9,040 nt of DNA from JAICTV01 sp034666045 (lineage in GTDB: Bacteria; Planctomycetota; Phycisphaerae; Tepidisphaerales; Tepidisphaeraceae). Position numbers and translations under genes: made by a program. This document shows, piece after piece, positions 1-5,650 of the stretch. Below the pieces are notes generated by a model. That model searched no databases, was not told the origin of the DNA, and saw only the letters and a program-made list of their open reading frames with translations. Every line of letters starts with the position of its first letter. Position 1 is the stretch's first letter. The stretch is taken from contig JAXDMN010000439.1 in the NCBI GenBank assembly GCA_034666045.1, positions 1-9,040 on the forward strand, given 5' to 3'.

Positions 1-396
1 CTGGTGATCGCCTGGCAGGCGGGCCCACGTGCAGAGGATCAGGATCAGCCCGAGCACCCCGATCGCCAGCGCGGCCGACGCGACGATGCCGAGGTACTTG
101 CCGACGAGCACTTCCCACTTGGCGACCGGCTTGCTCATCAGCGTGAGCATGGTGCGGTCCTCGATCTCCTCGTAGATCGAGCGGCTCGTGGCGAACAGGG
201 TGACGATCAGGACGAGCAGCAGGATGACGTCGAGGCCGACCGATTTGAACATCACGGTGTCTTCGCCGAGCGTGAAGAACGGCAGCATCGCGAAGACGGC
301 GATGATGACCGCGCCGAGCGTGAGCAGCAGCGTGTAGATCGGCTGAAGGATCGCTTCGAGGAAGGTGTGACGAAGAATGACGAAGGTGCGGTACAT
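1..396 (-). CDS. ABC-2 type transporter permease, N-terminal part (partial)
   Basis: The minus strand is open from an ATG at 396 to the window edge (132 codons, no stop), so the C-terminal part is missing. The protein starts MYRTFVILRHTFLEAILQP and has hydrophobic segments at about residues 20-40, 54-70 and 104-125. Between the second and third lies a cytoplasmic-looking stretch containing EEIEDRTMLTLMSKPV, then KWEVLVGKYLG. That pattern (E-x-R-T-x-x-x-L-x-x-K-P, then GK-x-x-G) is typical of the membrane subunit of ABC-2 exporters and ABC-2-like permeases, which pair with a separate ATPase. No ATPase is visible here; it may lie beyond the left edge. The gene begins 16 nt after the acylphosphatase stop, so it is probably the third gene of one transcript. 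The substrate cannot be read from the sequence. No clear ribosome-binding site precedes the ATG. Confidence 0.86.
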   Translation of the reverse strand, partial: MYRTFVILRHTFLEAILQPIYTLLLTLGAVIIAVFAMLPFFTLGEDTVMFKSVGLDVILLLVLIVTLFATSRSIYEEIEDRTMLTLMSKPVAKWEVLVGKYLGIVASAALAIGVLGLILILCTWARLPGDHQ

Positions 397-412
397 TTTT
401 GTGTTGGCGAAT

Positions 413-682
413 CTAGCGGCGGACGGAGAAATCCTCAAATTCCCGCGTTGCCGGCGCGTCAAAATCGGTGCGTTGGCGGATGAAGCCGTCCATTTTCTCG
501 CCGATCCGCTCGGCGAAGCGGGCGATTTCAGGTTCGTCGCCCTCGACGACCATCTCGACGCGGCCGTCAGGCAGGTTACGGACGTAACCGCGGACGGCGA
601 ACGATTTCGCAAGGTCCTGCACCGTGTAGCGGAAGCCGACGCCCTGCACGCGGCCGCTGAAATGACTCGTGCGACGGATCAT
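413..682 (-). CDS. acyP: Acylphosphatase
   Basis: An 89-residue protein matching the acylphosphatase family over its full usual length of about 90 residues. The family hydrolyses carboxyl-phosphate bonds in acyl phosphates, in the cytosol. The N-terminal phosphate-binding loop reads SGRVQGVGFRYTV, giving the catalytic Arg at residue 18, and the second motif GYVRNLPDG places the catalytic Asn at residue 36. Both are at the canonical positions. The following segment VEMVVEGDEPEIARF also fits the fold. The ATG at 682 lies 12 nt downstream of the protease stop codon, and the next gene starts 16 nt after this stop, which indicates translational coupling in a minus-strand operon. The physiological substrate of bacterial acylphosphatases is generally uncertain, and the neighbours do not settle it. 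Confidence 0.96.
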   Translation of the reverse strand: MIRRTSHFSGRVQGVGFRYTVQDLAKSFAVRGYVRNLPDGRVEMVVEGDEPEIARFAERIGEKMDGFIRQRTDFDAPATREFEDFSVRR

Positions 683-694
683 GATCGTGTTCGT

Positions 695-1753
695 TCACGG
701 CTTGCTCAGCCACTGCCGGCTGAACTGATCGTAGGCGATTTTGTGGATGAAGCCCTGGTACTCCTTCTCGACTTCGTCGAGCGGCTTGCCGAGGTAGTGT
801 TCGAGCATCGGCTTGACGCTGTTCGGCGCCCAGGCGCCTTGCGCGCGGTGCAGCGTGCCGGTCGGATCGTAAACCGTGCCGGCGGCGGTGTCGGCCAGCA
901 GCTTCTTGAACGCCGGGCGATAGCTGCCGCCCTCGAATTCCCACAGGAAGCGCGCGAACGCCCAGTTCTGCGCGTAGAAGGCTTCGATCTTGTCGCCCGG
1001 CAGTCGCACGACGTCGCCGGCGTGCATGCGCACGAGTTTCTCCAGCGGCCAGGTGACGTGCCCCTCGATCGCGTTGCGCAGGCCGAGCGTCCGGTTCGGG
1101 TTCAGCGACAGGTCCCAGCGCGGCAGCGCGTTGTCGAAGCGGACCGACTCGAACATGCAGGCGGTGCCTTCTTCGAGGAATGGCGGCAAGCGGCCCTTGA
1201 AGTGCCGCGCGACGTACTGATGCCACCCTTCATGCGCGGCCACCGAGTAGGTGGCGTTATCGCCGACGTAGTAGGAGACGAACCAGTCGCCGATGCAGTA
1301 TCCGCCGCGCGTGATCTGCAAATAAATCGCCGCGTCGTTGCCGGTGTTGCGCGCGGTGAAGTCGGCCCACTCGCTGCGCTTGCCGAAGACGTAGCACTTG
1401 AGCGGCTTCCCGCTCGGCGGCGCGACGGCGAAATCCTGGTACTGCCCGTACGCGCCTTCGAGCACCTGCGGCAGGCGCGCGAGGACGTCTTCATTCTTGA
1501 TCGTCGTGTGAACCTGATAATGGGCCGTCTCGAGGACCGTGCCGGGGGCCTGGTTGTATTGCCACGGCGCGGTCTTGACCGGCGCCGCCGTCGCCGGGCC
1601 GGTCCATCCGGCATGGCCGGACGACGTGGCGGATTTCGTCGCACAGCCGCCGCCGCTACTCGCCAGCAGCAGCAGCGCGGCCAATAGGAGGGTCGTCAGG
1701 GATGCCGGTTGGAATCGTTGCCTTTTCACTTGATGCACATACCCTTTGACCAT
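695..1753 (-). CDS. Secreted HExxH zinc metalloprotease-like lipoprotein (DUF1570 / peptidase MA-like)
   Basis: A 352-residue protein from the ATG at 1753. Residues 9-37 form an export signal: basic KRQR, a long Leu/Ala core, then SSGGGC, a poor lipobox whose Cys37 may be acylated. The mature region carries a gluzincin-type zinc site: HEGWH at 174-178, with a candidate third ligand in FLEEG (Glu194 or Glu195) about 16 residues later. HExxH followed by a nearby P-x-x-x-E-E-G segment resembles the DUF1570 and peptidase MA families; that assignment is from memory of motifs, not a search. It is likely an envelope-associated peptidase of unknown substrate. In-frame GTG codons at 1738 and 1729 are alternative starts; the one at 1729 gives a cleaner signal peptide (M-KRQRF) and avoids overlap with the divergent gene. 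The ATG at 1753 has GGAGG only 2 nt upstream, which is too close to be ideal. First gene of the minus operon with acyP and the permease. Confidence 0.82.
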   Translation of the reverse strand: MVKGYVHQVKRQRFQPASLTTLLLAALLLLASSGGGCATKSATSSGHAGWTGPATAAPVKTAPWQYNQAPGTVLETAHYQVHTTIKNEDVLARLPQVLEGAYGQYQDFAVAPPSGKPLKCYVFGKRSEWADFTARNTGNDAAIYLQITRGGYCIGDWFVSYYVGDNATYSVAAHEGWHQYVARHFKGRLPPFLEEGTACMFESVRFDNALPRWDLSLNPNRTLGLRNAIEGHVTWPLEKLVRMHAGDVVRLPGDKIEAFYAQNWAFARFLWEFEGGSYRPAFKKLLADTAAGTVYDPTGTLHRAQGAWAPNSVKPMLEHYLGKPLDEVEKEYQGFIHKIAYDQFSRQWLSKP

Positions 1754-2435
1754 GGCCTCCGTTCGCCTCGATGTCATTAGCATAGGGACGCTCAGCCGCA
1801 ACCGGCTATGGGGCGAAACACAGCCGGTCCGGACTGCACACGCGACGACCACGCTGATTCGCACGGCGAAGCGCAACATTCTGGTAGACCCGGGCCTCCC
1901 GCCGCAGGCGATCGGCGCCCGCCTGTTCGAGCGCACCGGCCTGCGACCGGAGCAGATCGACACCGTCTTCCTCACCAATTTCCGCCCGTCGCACCGCGCG
2001 GGATTGCCGCTGTTCAGCGCGTCGAAAATCTTCATGCACGAAGTCGAGCAGGACGCGATGGCCAACCGGCTGCGGACGATCATCGAGGAAGCGCCGGAGG
2101 ATGATCTCGATCGGGCGGTGCTCGTCAATGAGCTGAAGCTGCTCCAATCGATCCGCCCGGCGGACGACAAGCTCGCCGAGCAGGTCGACCTCTTCCCGCT
2201 GTTCGGCTACACGTCCGGCACGTGCGGCCTGCTGGTCGCGACGCCGACCACGACCATGCTCATCGCCGGCGACGCCGTGCCGACGCTCGATCACTTTCTC
2301 GCGGGCCAGATCCTGCCGGACGCGTACGACATCGAGAGCGCCGGCGAATCGATGCGCGAAGTGTACGAGATCGCCGACGTGATCGTCCCGGGTCACGACA
2401 ACCTCTTCGCGAACCCGCGCCACGCGGGGTTGTGA
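1752..2435 (+). CDS. Metallo-beta-lactamase-fold protein with a degenerate metal site
   Basis: A 227-residue protein. The fold is visible: an early strand region ending NILVDPGLP (residues 43-50), then DTVFLTNFRPSHRAGL (70-85) where MBL enzymes carry H-x-H-x-D-H, then FGYTSGTCGLLV (151-162) replacing the GHTxG motif, IAGDAV (171-176) and VPGHDN (212-217). Of the usual metal ligands only His81, Asp174 and His215 remain. The first two His and the Asp of the HxHxDH motif are Asn76, Arg78 and Ser80, and the GHT His is Tyr153. A normal dinuclear zinc hydrolase is therefore unlikely; it may bind one metal, act on a different chemistry, or be a binding protein. A TTG 6 nt upstream in frame (1746) is an alternative start; ATG was chosen. 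There is no recognisable ribosome-binding site. The gene is divergent from the protease and converges on trpS. Confidence 0.86.
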   Translation: MASVRLDVISIGTLSRNRLWGETQPVRTAHATTTLIRTAKRNILVDPGLPPQAIGARLFERTGLRPEQIDTVFLTNFRPSHRAGLPLFSASKIFMHEVEQDAMANRLRTIIEEAPEDDLDRAVLVNELKLLQSIRPADDKLAEQVDLFPLFGYTSGTCGLLVATPTTTMLIAGDAVPTLDHFLAGQILPDAYDIESAGESMREVYEIADVIVPGHDNLFANPRHAGL

Positions 2436-2609
2436 CTCCCTCTTCCCGGTACGCCGGGGAGAGGGTTGGGGAGAGGGGCGAGCGGCGTAACACGTTCAGC
2501 ACCGTTCGATTCGCCGGACGGCGCGGGGCGGCGAGTCGAGCGCCGCTAACGGCCACGCGCACCGACCCCTCTCCCCCTCCCTCTCCCCGGCGTACCGGGG
2601 AGAGGGAGT
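2435..2609. repeat. 175-bp inverted-repeat element (MITE/REP-like) between convergent genes
   Basis: Two 44-nt arms, 2435-2478 and 2566-2609, are inverted copies of each other with 41 of 44 positions identical, separated by 87 nt. Each arm also folds on itself. The right arm contains CCCTCTCCCCGG, loop CGTA, then CCGGGGAGAGGG (2579-2606), a perfect 12-bp stem; the left arm has the same hairpin with one T-G change. The element fits exactly between the stop codon of the MBL gene (its last base is 2435) and the trpS stop (2609-2611). Such GC-rich hairpins between convergent genes could terminate transcription in both directions, but there is no T-run, so intrinsic termination is not shown. No transposase is present. 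Confidence 0.85.
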
Positions 2610-3703
2610 TAAGAGATTCGCAACTCGCGCGGGAAGAAGTCCTGCTTCAGGGCGCGTTTCGCCATCGCGAGCGTTTCCTCCGCGATGGCGTTCGCGCGGC
2701 GCGTGCCGTCGCGCAGGACGTCGATGACTTCGTCCGGGCGATTCTCGTACTGCTTGCGGCGCGCGCGGATCGGCTCGACAAACGAGTTGATCACCTCGAT
2801 CAGCTTCCGCTTGATCACCACGTCGCCGATCGTGCCGGCGGCGTAGCGGGCGCGGTGCTCGTCGACCCAGGCGGTGTCGGTGTTGAAAACTTCGTGGAAC
2901 GCCCAGAGCGGGTTCTTCTCCGGATTCGTCTCGCCCGGCTCCTTGCCGGTGATGCGCTTCGGATCGGTGTACATGCCCATCACCTTCTTTTGAACGGTGT
3001 CGGCATCATCGGAGAGGAAGATGGCGTTGTTGAGCGACTTGCTCATTTTCAGGAGCTGGCCGGTCTCTGGCGATGGCGCGCCGGTGCCGACGAGTCGCTT
3101 CACGCGGCCGAGCTTGGGCTGAAAGAGCGGAAAGACGCCGCCCGCTTTGACGTAGTCGTCGTCCTTCGTGTGCGGGTCGACGCCGCAGTACATCTGGTCG
3201 AATCGCCGCGCGACTTCGCGCGAGAGCTCGAGATGCGGGAGCTGATCTTCGCCGACCGGCACGAATTGCGGACGAAACGCGAGGATGTCGGCGCACTGCC
3301 CGACGGCGTAGAGCGGAAAGCCGAAGGGGTATTCATCGCCGAGCCCCTTATCGCGGATTTCGTCCTTCAGCGTCGGGTTGCGCATGACGCGGTTGAACGG
3401 GATGAGCATCGAGAAGAAAAACGTCAGCTCGTCGATGGCCGGGACTTCGGACTGGATGAACATCGTCGACTTTTGCGGGTCGATGCCGACGGCGAGCCAA
3501 TCGGTCGCGACGTCGATGACGCTCTGGCGGATTTCATCCGGCTTGCTGGCGCGGGTGGTGAACGCGTGCTTGTTGGCGATCAGAAAGTAACAGTCGAACT
3601 GCTCCTGCATCGCCAGCCGGTTCTCAATGCTGCCGACGTAATGGCCGAGATGCAGTTTACCCGTCGGCGTATCGCCGGTGAGGATGCGAGGCTTTTGGGG
3701 CAT
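2609..3703 (-). CDS. trpS: Tryptophanyl-tRNA synthetase
   Basis: A 364-residue class I aminoacyl-tRNA synthetase that charges tRNA-Trp in the cytosol. The N-terminal nucleotide-binding signature reads TGDTPTGKLHLGHYVGS, with the HIGH motif as HLGH at residues 18-21. The conserved FVPVGEDQLPHLEL segment places GEDQ at 151-154, and LLKMSKSLNNAI gives KMSKS at 219-223. The HLGHYVGS form (His rather than Asn) and a longer insert around residues 185-210 place it in a TrpRS subgroup distinct from the common HLGNY enzymes. The ATG at 3703 (MPQKPRILTGD) was chosen because homologues begin just before this signature; the frame stays open upstream to about 3934 but that stretch overlaps tetR and has no family sequence. 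No strong ribosome-binding site is seen. The gene is divergent from tetR; no T-box or leader is evident in the 109-nt gap. Confidence 0.97.
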   Translation of the reverse strand: MPQKPRILTGDTPTGKLHLGHYVGSIENRLAMQEQFDCYFLIANKHAFTTRASKPDEIRQSVIDVATDWLAVGIDPQKSTMFIQSEVPAIDELTFFFSMLIPFNRVMRNPTLKDEIRDKGLGDEYPFGFPLYAVGQCADILAFRPQFVPVGEDQLPHLELSREVARRFDQMYCGVDPHTKDDDYVKAGGVFPLFQPKLGRVKRLVGTGAPSPETGQLLKMSKSLNNAIFLSDDADTVQKKVMGMYTDPKRITGKEPGETNPEKNPLWAFHEVFNTDTAWVDEHRARYAAGTIGDVVIKRKLIEVINSFVEPIRARRKQYENRPDEVIDVLRDGTRRANAIAEETLAMAKRALKQDFFPRELRIS

Positions 3704-3785
3704 ATCGGCGAAGTTAAGAGAGGAGGAGAAATTTAGCCACCGATGGGGCGCCGTTGGTCGCCGAGTTAGCGAGTGATTGCAAAAC

Positions 3786-3806
3786 GGTGACGGGAGCGAT
3801 ATCACC
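3786..3806. promoter_or_regulatory. Candidate operator (imperfect palindrome) between trpS and tetR
   Basis: GGTGA (3786-3790) and TCACC (3802-3806) form a 5-bp inverted repeat with an 11-nt spacer. It sits 6 nt upstream of the tetR start codon in the 109-nt divergent gap. TetR-family proteins often bind short palindromes at their own promoter, so autoregulation is plausible. The arms are short and could occur by chance. I do not see a convincing pair of -35/-10 boxes on either strand of this gap. Confidence 0.25.
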
Positions 3807-3812
3807 ATCAGC

Positions 3813-4397
3813 ATGCCGCGATTAAAAGCCCCGCAGCGGCGGGAGCAGCTCATGGAGGTGGCGACGAAGCTGTTCGCCCGAAATGGGTACGAAGCCACCA
3901 CGACCGCCGCGATCGCCTTGGCCGCGGGCGTCACCGAGCCGATCCTCTACCGACACTTCAAGAGCAAGCAGGAACTGTTCGTCGCGATCGTCAAGGCGGT
4001 CAGCGAGCGGACGATGAAGCATTGGGAAGACCTGATCCGCGGGGTCGACGATCCAACGGAACAATTCCGCCGAATCGCCGCCGACTTGCCGCAGCACATG
4101 GAGAAGCTTTCGGACGCCTACCACGTGCTGCACGGCGCGCTGGCGACCAGCCGGGACAAGAAAGTCCTGGCGGTGATGAAGGAGCATTACGTTCAGATCG
4201 AACGCTTCTTCACGCGGGTGATCCAGGACGGCCAAAAGAGCGGCGTCTTCCGCCGAACCATGCAAGCGCGGGCGGCGGCGTGGACGCTGATCATCAGCGG
4301 CATCGGCTACGGCATGATCGCGCTGAACCTGACGCAGTTCGACCGCGCGACGGCGGATAGTGCGATCGAAGCGATCTTGCGCGGGTGGAAAACGTAG
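3813..4397 (+). CDS. TetR/AcrR-family transcriptional regulator
   Basis: A 194-residue protein of typical TetR length. The N-terminal DNA-binding domain is clear: RREQLMEVATKLFARNGYEA (residues 9-28) then TTTAAIALAAGVTEPILYRHF (29-49), with the helix-turn-helix at about 31-50 and the family signature LYRHFKSKQELF. The C-terminal ligand/dimer domain (about 55-194) contains the usual helices and has no recognisable specificity. ATG at 3813 (MPRLKAPQ) was chosen over the in-frame TTG at 3777 because family members begin close to the first helix. No efflux pump, enzyme or other likely regulatory target adjoins it: trpS is divergent upstream, and a palindromic repeat and structured RNA follow. Its regulon cannot be inferred. 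Confidence 0.95.
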   Translation: MPRLKAPQRREQLMEVATKLFARNGYEATTTAAIALAAGVTEPILYRHFKSKQELFVAIVKAVSERTMKHWEDLIRGVDDPTEQFRRIAADLPQHMEKLSDAYHVLHGALATSRDKKVLAVMKEHYVQIERFFTRVIQDGQKSGVFRRTMQARAAAWTLIISGIGYGMIALNLTQFDRATADSAIEAILRGWKT

Positions 4398-4410
4398 AAC
4401 GGTTGGGAGC

Positions 4411-4542
4411 GTCCCTGCACGAGGGACGGAGCCGGACTCTATGAGTCCGATACGCGACGAAGTCGCGTGATCTTTTCTTTCGCGAATCGAAGAAGCTCGT
4501 CGCTGCGCGACGAATCGGACTCACAGAGTCCGGCTCCGTCCC
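4411..4542. repeat. Nested palindromic repeat element downstream of tetR
   Basis: Two 29-nt arms, 4423-4451 and 4514-4542, are inverted copies with a single mismatch. Each arm contains its own small palindrome: CGGACTC-TAT-GAGTCCG in the left and CGGACTC-ACA-GAGTCCG in the right. Further hairpins lie outside and between the arms: GTCCCT-GCACG-AGGGAC at 4411-4427, CGCGAC-GAA-GTCGCG at 4453-4467, and CGTCGC-TGC-GCGACG at 4499-4513. The whole unit folds as a cruciform or as a string of hairpins. It looks like a REP/BIME-type or nonautonomous repeat; no open reading frame or transposase is inside. It could also terminate tetR transcription, but no T-run follows on the plus strand. Confidence 0.85.
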
Positions 4543-4576
4543 CCGCGCGAATAACGGAAAAGTACCCTCTCGCGAT

Positions 4577-4622
4577 AAAAACCAGACGGCCCACGAAGTG
4601 ACTCGCGACGTCACCGCGTGGG
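4577..4622 (-). terminator. Candidate terminator of the structured RNA
   Basis: Read on the minus strand, CCCACG (4622-4617) pairs with CGTGGG (4595-4590), enclosing a second helix GTGAC/GTCAC in the opposite arms, and five T residues follow at 4581-4577. The hairpin is strong but 8 nt separate it from the T-run, more than in a textbook intrinsic terminator. It sits where the structured region ends, which supports the minus-strand reading of the RNA. Confidence 0.55.
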
Positions 4623-5377
4623 CCTGTCAGTGGTTCATCGGTTTCCGCGTTCGCCTTGCGGCGAGGCTTCCACCTATGTGCTTCCCGACCTCTGGTCTCG
4701 GGCCGATGCTGTTGGCAAGTTGCTCCCGGCCTGGGCCCGCCTCGGCCCGCTCAGCATGAGTTGCTCCTTGCGGATCAACTCACACAGACGGTTGCCCTCG
4801 ACATTCGTCGTCGCGGCCGCTCACCCAAGAATGGGGTGGCGGAGCGGTTTCCCGACTGGACGGCCGTGGGATTTCGCGCTGACGACCATCGGCCTGCGCC
4901 ATCGAGCCATGCCTGGCTCTGTCGCGCGTCACCGACGATCTCCCGGACCCTGGTTCCTAGGATCACGGGCCTTTCACCGCACATCCAGTGCAGTTCTGGC
5001 CCGCTGGGTCCGACGCACCGCTGATCGGGGGACTCTCTCCCCGCGGGGCGGCGAAAGTGCGTCGCGTTTTAATCTGCCGCCGAAGCGATGCCGAAGCACC
5101 GCCACGACAACCGATCGAACGACGCACTCCCGTTGTTGCGTCACTTGCGGCGACTCTAACCCGACTTGCCTGATGAGGCCCTTTCGAGCCCATTAGTTTC
5201 GGGTGGCCTCGGCTCGCTCGCTTTCACGAACGGGCCAGGGGATTACTCCCCTGTCGCTGGCCGCCGGCTTCTGCCCTGCCCGCACTTGATTGCTTCGCAG
5301 GGACTTCGCAGTGAGAAGCCGGACTCCGTTACGGGAGCCGTTTTCCAATTCCGCCGGCCACTTTCGTGTCCGACGAC
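4578..5377 (-). ncRNA. Large structured noncoding RNA, family not recognised (about 800 nt, ends approximate)
   Basis: The minus strand holds a dense series of perfect helices. In 5' to 3' order: GAAA-capped hairpin 5371-5356; hairpin 5340-5320; 9-bp helix 5322-5314 with 5272-5264 (alternative to the end of the previous one) enclosing 5302-5297 with 5279-5274; 5262-5257 with 5238-5233; 5232-5215 (7 bp, GAAA loop); 5190-5177 (GAAA loop); 5154-5140; 9-bp 5128-5120 with 5064-5056, enclosing two UUCG hairpins (5100-5087, 5087-5078); 5011-5006 with 4950-4945 enclosing 5003-4998 with 4971-4966; 4919-4904; 4847-4817; 4781-4758 (GCAA loop); 4702-4684; 4663-4652 (GCAA loop). GNRA and UUCG loops and at least five G-U pairs exist only on this strand; on the plus strand they become A-C mismatches. 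I see no RNase P GAGGAAAGTCC, no tmRNA tag or T-arm, no SRP loop, no group II domain V. Overlapping reading frames lack any family motif. Confidence 0.75.
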
Positions 5378-5384
5378 GAAGGGA

Positions 5385-5413
5385 AATATACGCCGCTCAC
5401 TTCGAAATCGGAA
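5385..5413 (-). promoter_or_regulatory. Candidate promoter of the structured RNA
   Basis: On the minus strand a TATATT -10-like box lies at 5390-5385, and TTCCGA at 5413-5408 sits 17 nt upstream as a weak -35 box (three of six consensus bases). Transcription would begin at about 5379-5376, just before the first hairpin of the RNA. The -10 box stands out in a GC-rich region; the -35 box does not. Confidence 0.4.
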
Positions 5414-5423
5414 AGAAAATCAG

Positions 5424-5457
5424 TGCGCGCGATTTCAGTTATCCACCAACGCGCGCA
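5424..5457. repeat. Inverted repeat flanking a DnaA-box-like sequence
   Basis: TGCGCGCG (5424-5431) and CGCGCGCA (5450-5457) form a perfect 8-bp inverted repeat with an 18-nt spacer. The spacer contains TTATCCACC (5439-5447), one base from the consensus DnaA box TTATCCACA. It lies upstream of both the RNA promoter candidate and the GH57 gene, so it may be an operator; a single near-consensus DnaA box is not evidence for an origin. Confidence 0.4.
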
Positions 5458-5544
5458 AACATTTAATCACACGAGAGTTGATCGGTGCATAACGCGGTGG
5501 ACAGATTGGTGACGCAAATACGCCGCAGATTTTTTCCTTGCAGA

Positions 5545-5564
5545 GCGCGCCGCTCACGGCGCGC
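5545..5564. repeat. Perfect 8-bp hairpin in the GH57 upstream region
   Basis: GCGCGCCG (5545-5552), loop CTCA, CGGCGCGC (5557-5564). It is a very stable hairpin about 87 nt before the GH57 start codon, preceded on the plus strand by a T-run (5529-5534). No T-run follows it on either strand, so it is not an obvious terminator. It may be a mRNA leader structure or a protein-binding palindrome. I see nothing else definite between 5465 and 5650. Confidence 0.5.
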
Positions 5565-5650
5565 ACGCGCTGCCAACTAGGATCGTGCGAACGTTTCGGG
5601 TAATGTCGCGCGCCGCCGTTTCCAAACGTCGCGCAAGACAGGGATTCGTC

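Noticed and set aside
377..1687. 436-codon plus-strand open frame
   Set aside because: Antisense to acylphosphatase and the metalloprotease, which carry recognisable catalytic motifs. The product is an Arg/Val/Ala/Asp-rich shadow typical of GC-rich DNA.
2222..3736. 504-codon plus-strand open frame
   Set aside because: Antisense to trpS over most of its length and runs through the inverted-repeat element; no family motif.
4411..4542. CRISPR array
   Set aside because: The repeats are inverted and nested, not regularly spaced direct repeats, and no cas gene is present.
4618..5196. 192-codon plus-strand open frame in the centre of the window
   Set aside because: It lies over the structured RNA, is rich in Arg, Ser, Pro and Thr, shows no domain motif and no ribosome-binding site, and its bases are explained by helices whose loops and wobbles point to the opposite strand.
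4578..5377. Identification of the structured RNA as RNase P RNA or tmRNA
   Set aside because: I looked for the RNase P CR-I sequence GAGGAAAGTCC and for a tmRNA tag, T-arm and CCA end on both strands and found none. A covariance-model search could overturn this.
5439..5447. Replication origin suggested by a DnaA-box-like TTATCCACC
   Set aside because: Only one near-consensus box, no cluster, no AT-rich unwinding region, and no dnaA, dnaN or similar gene nearby.
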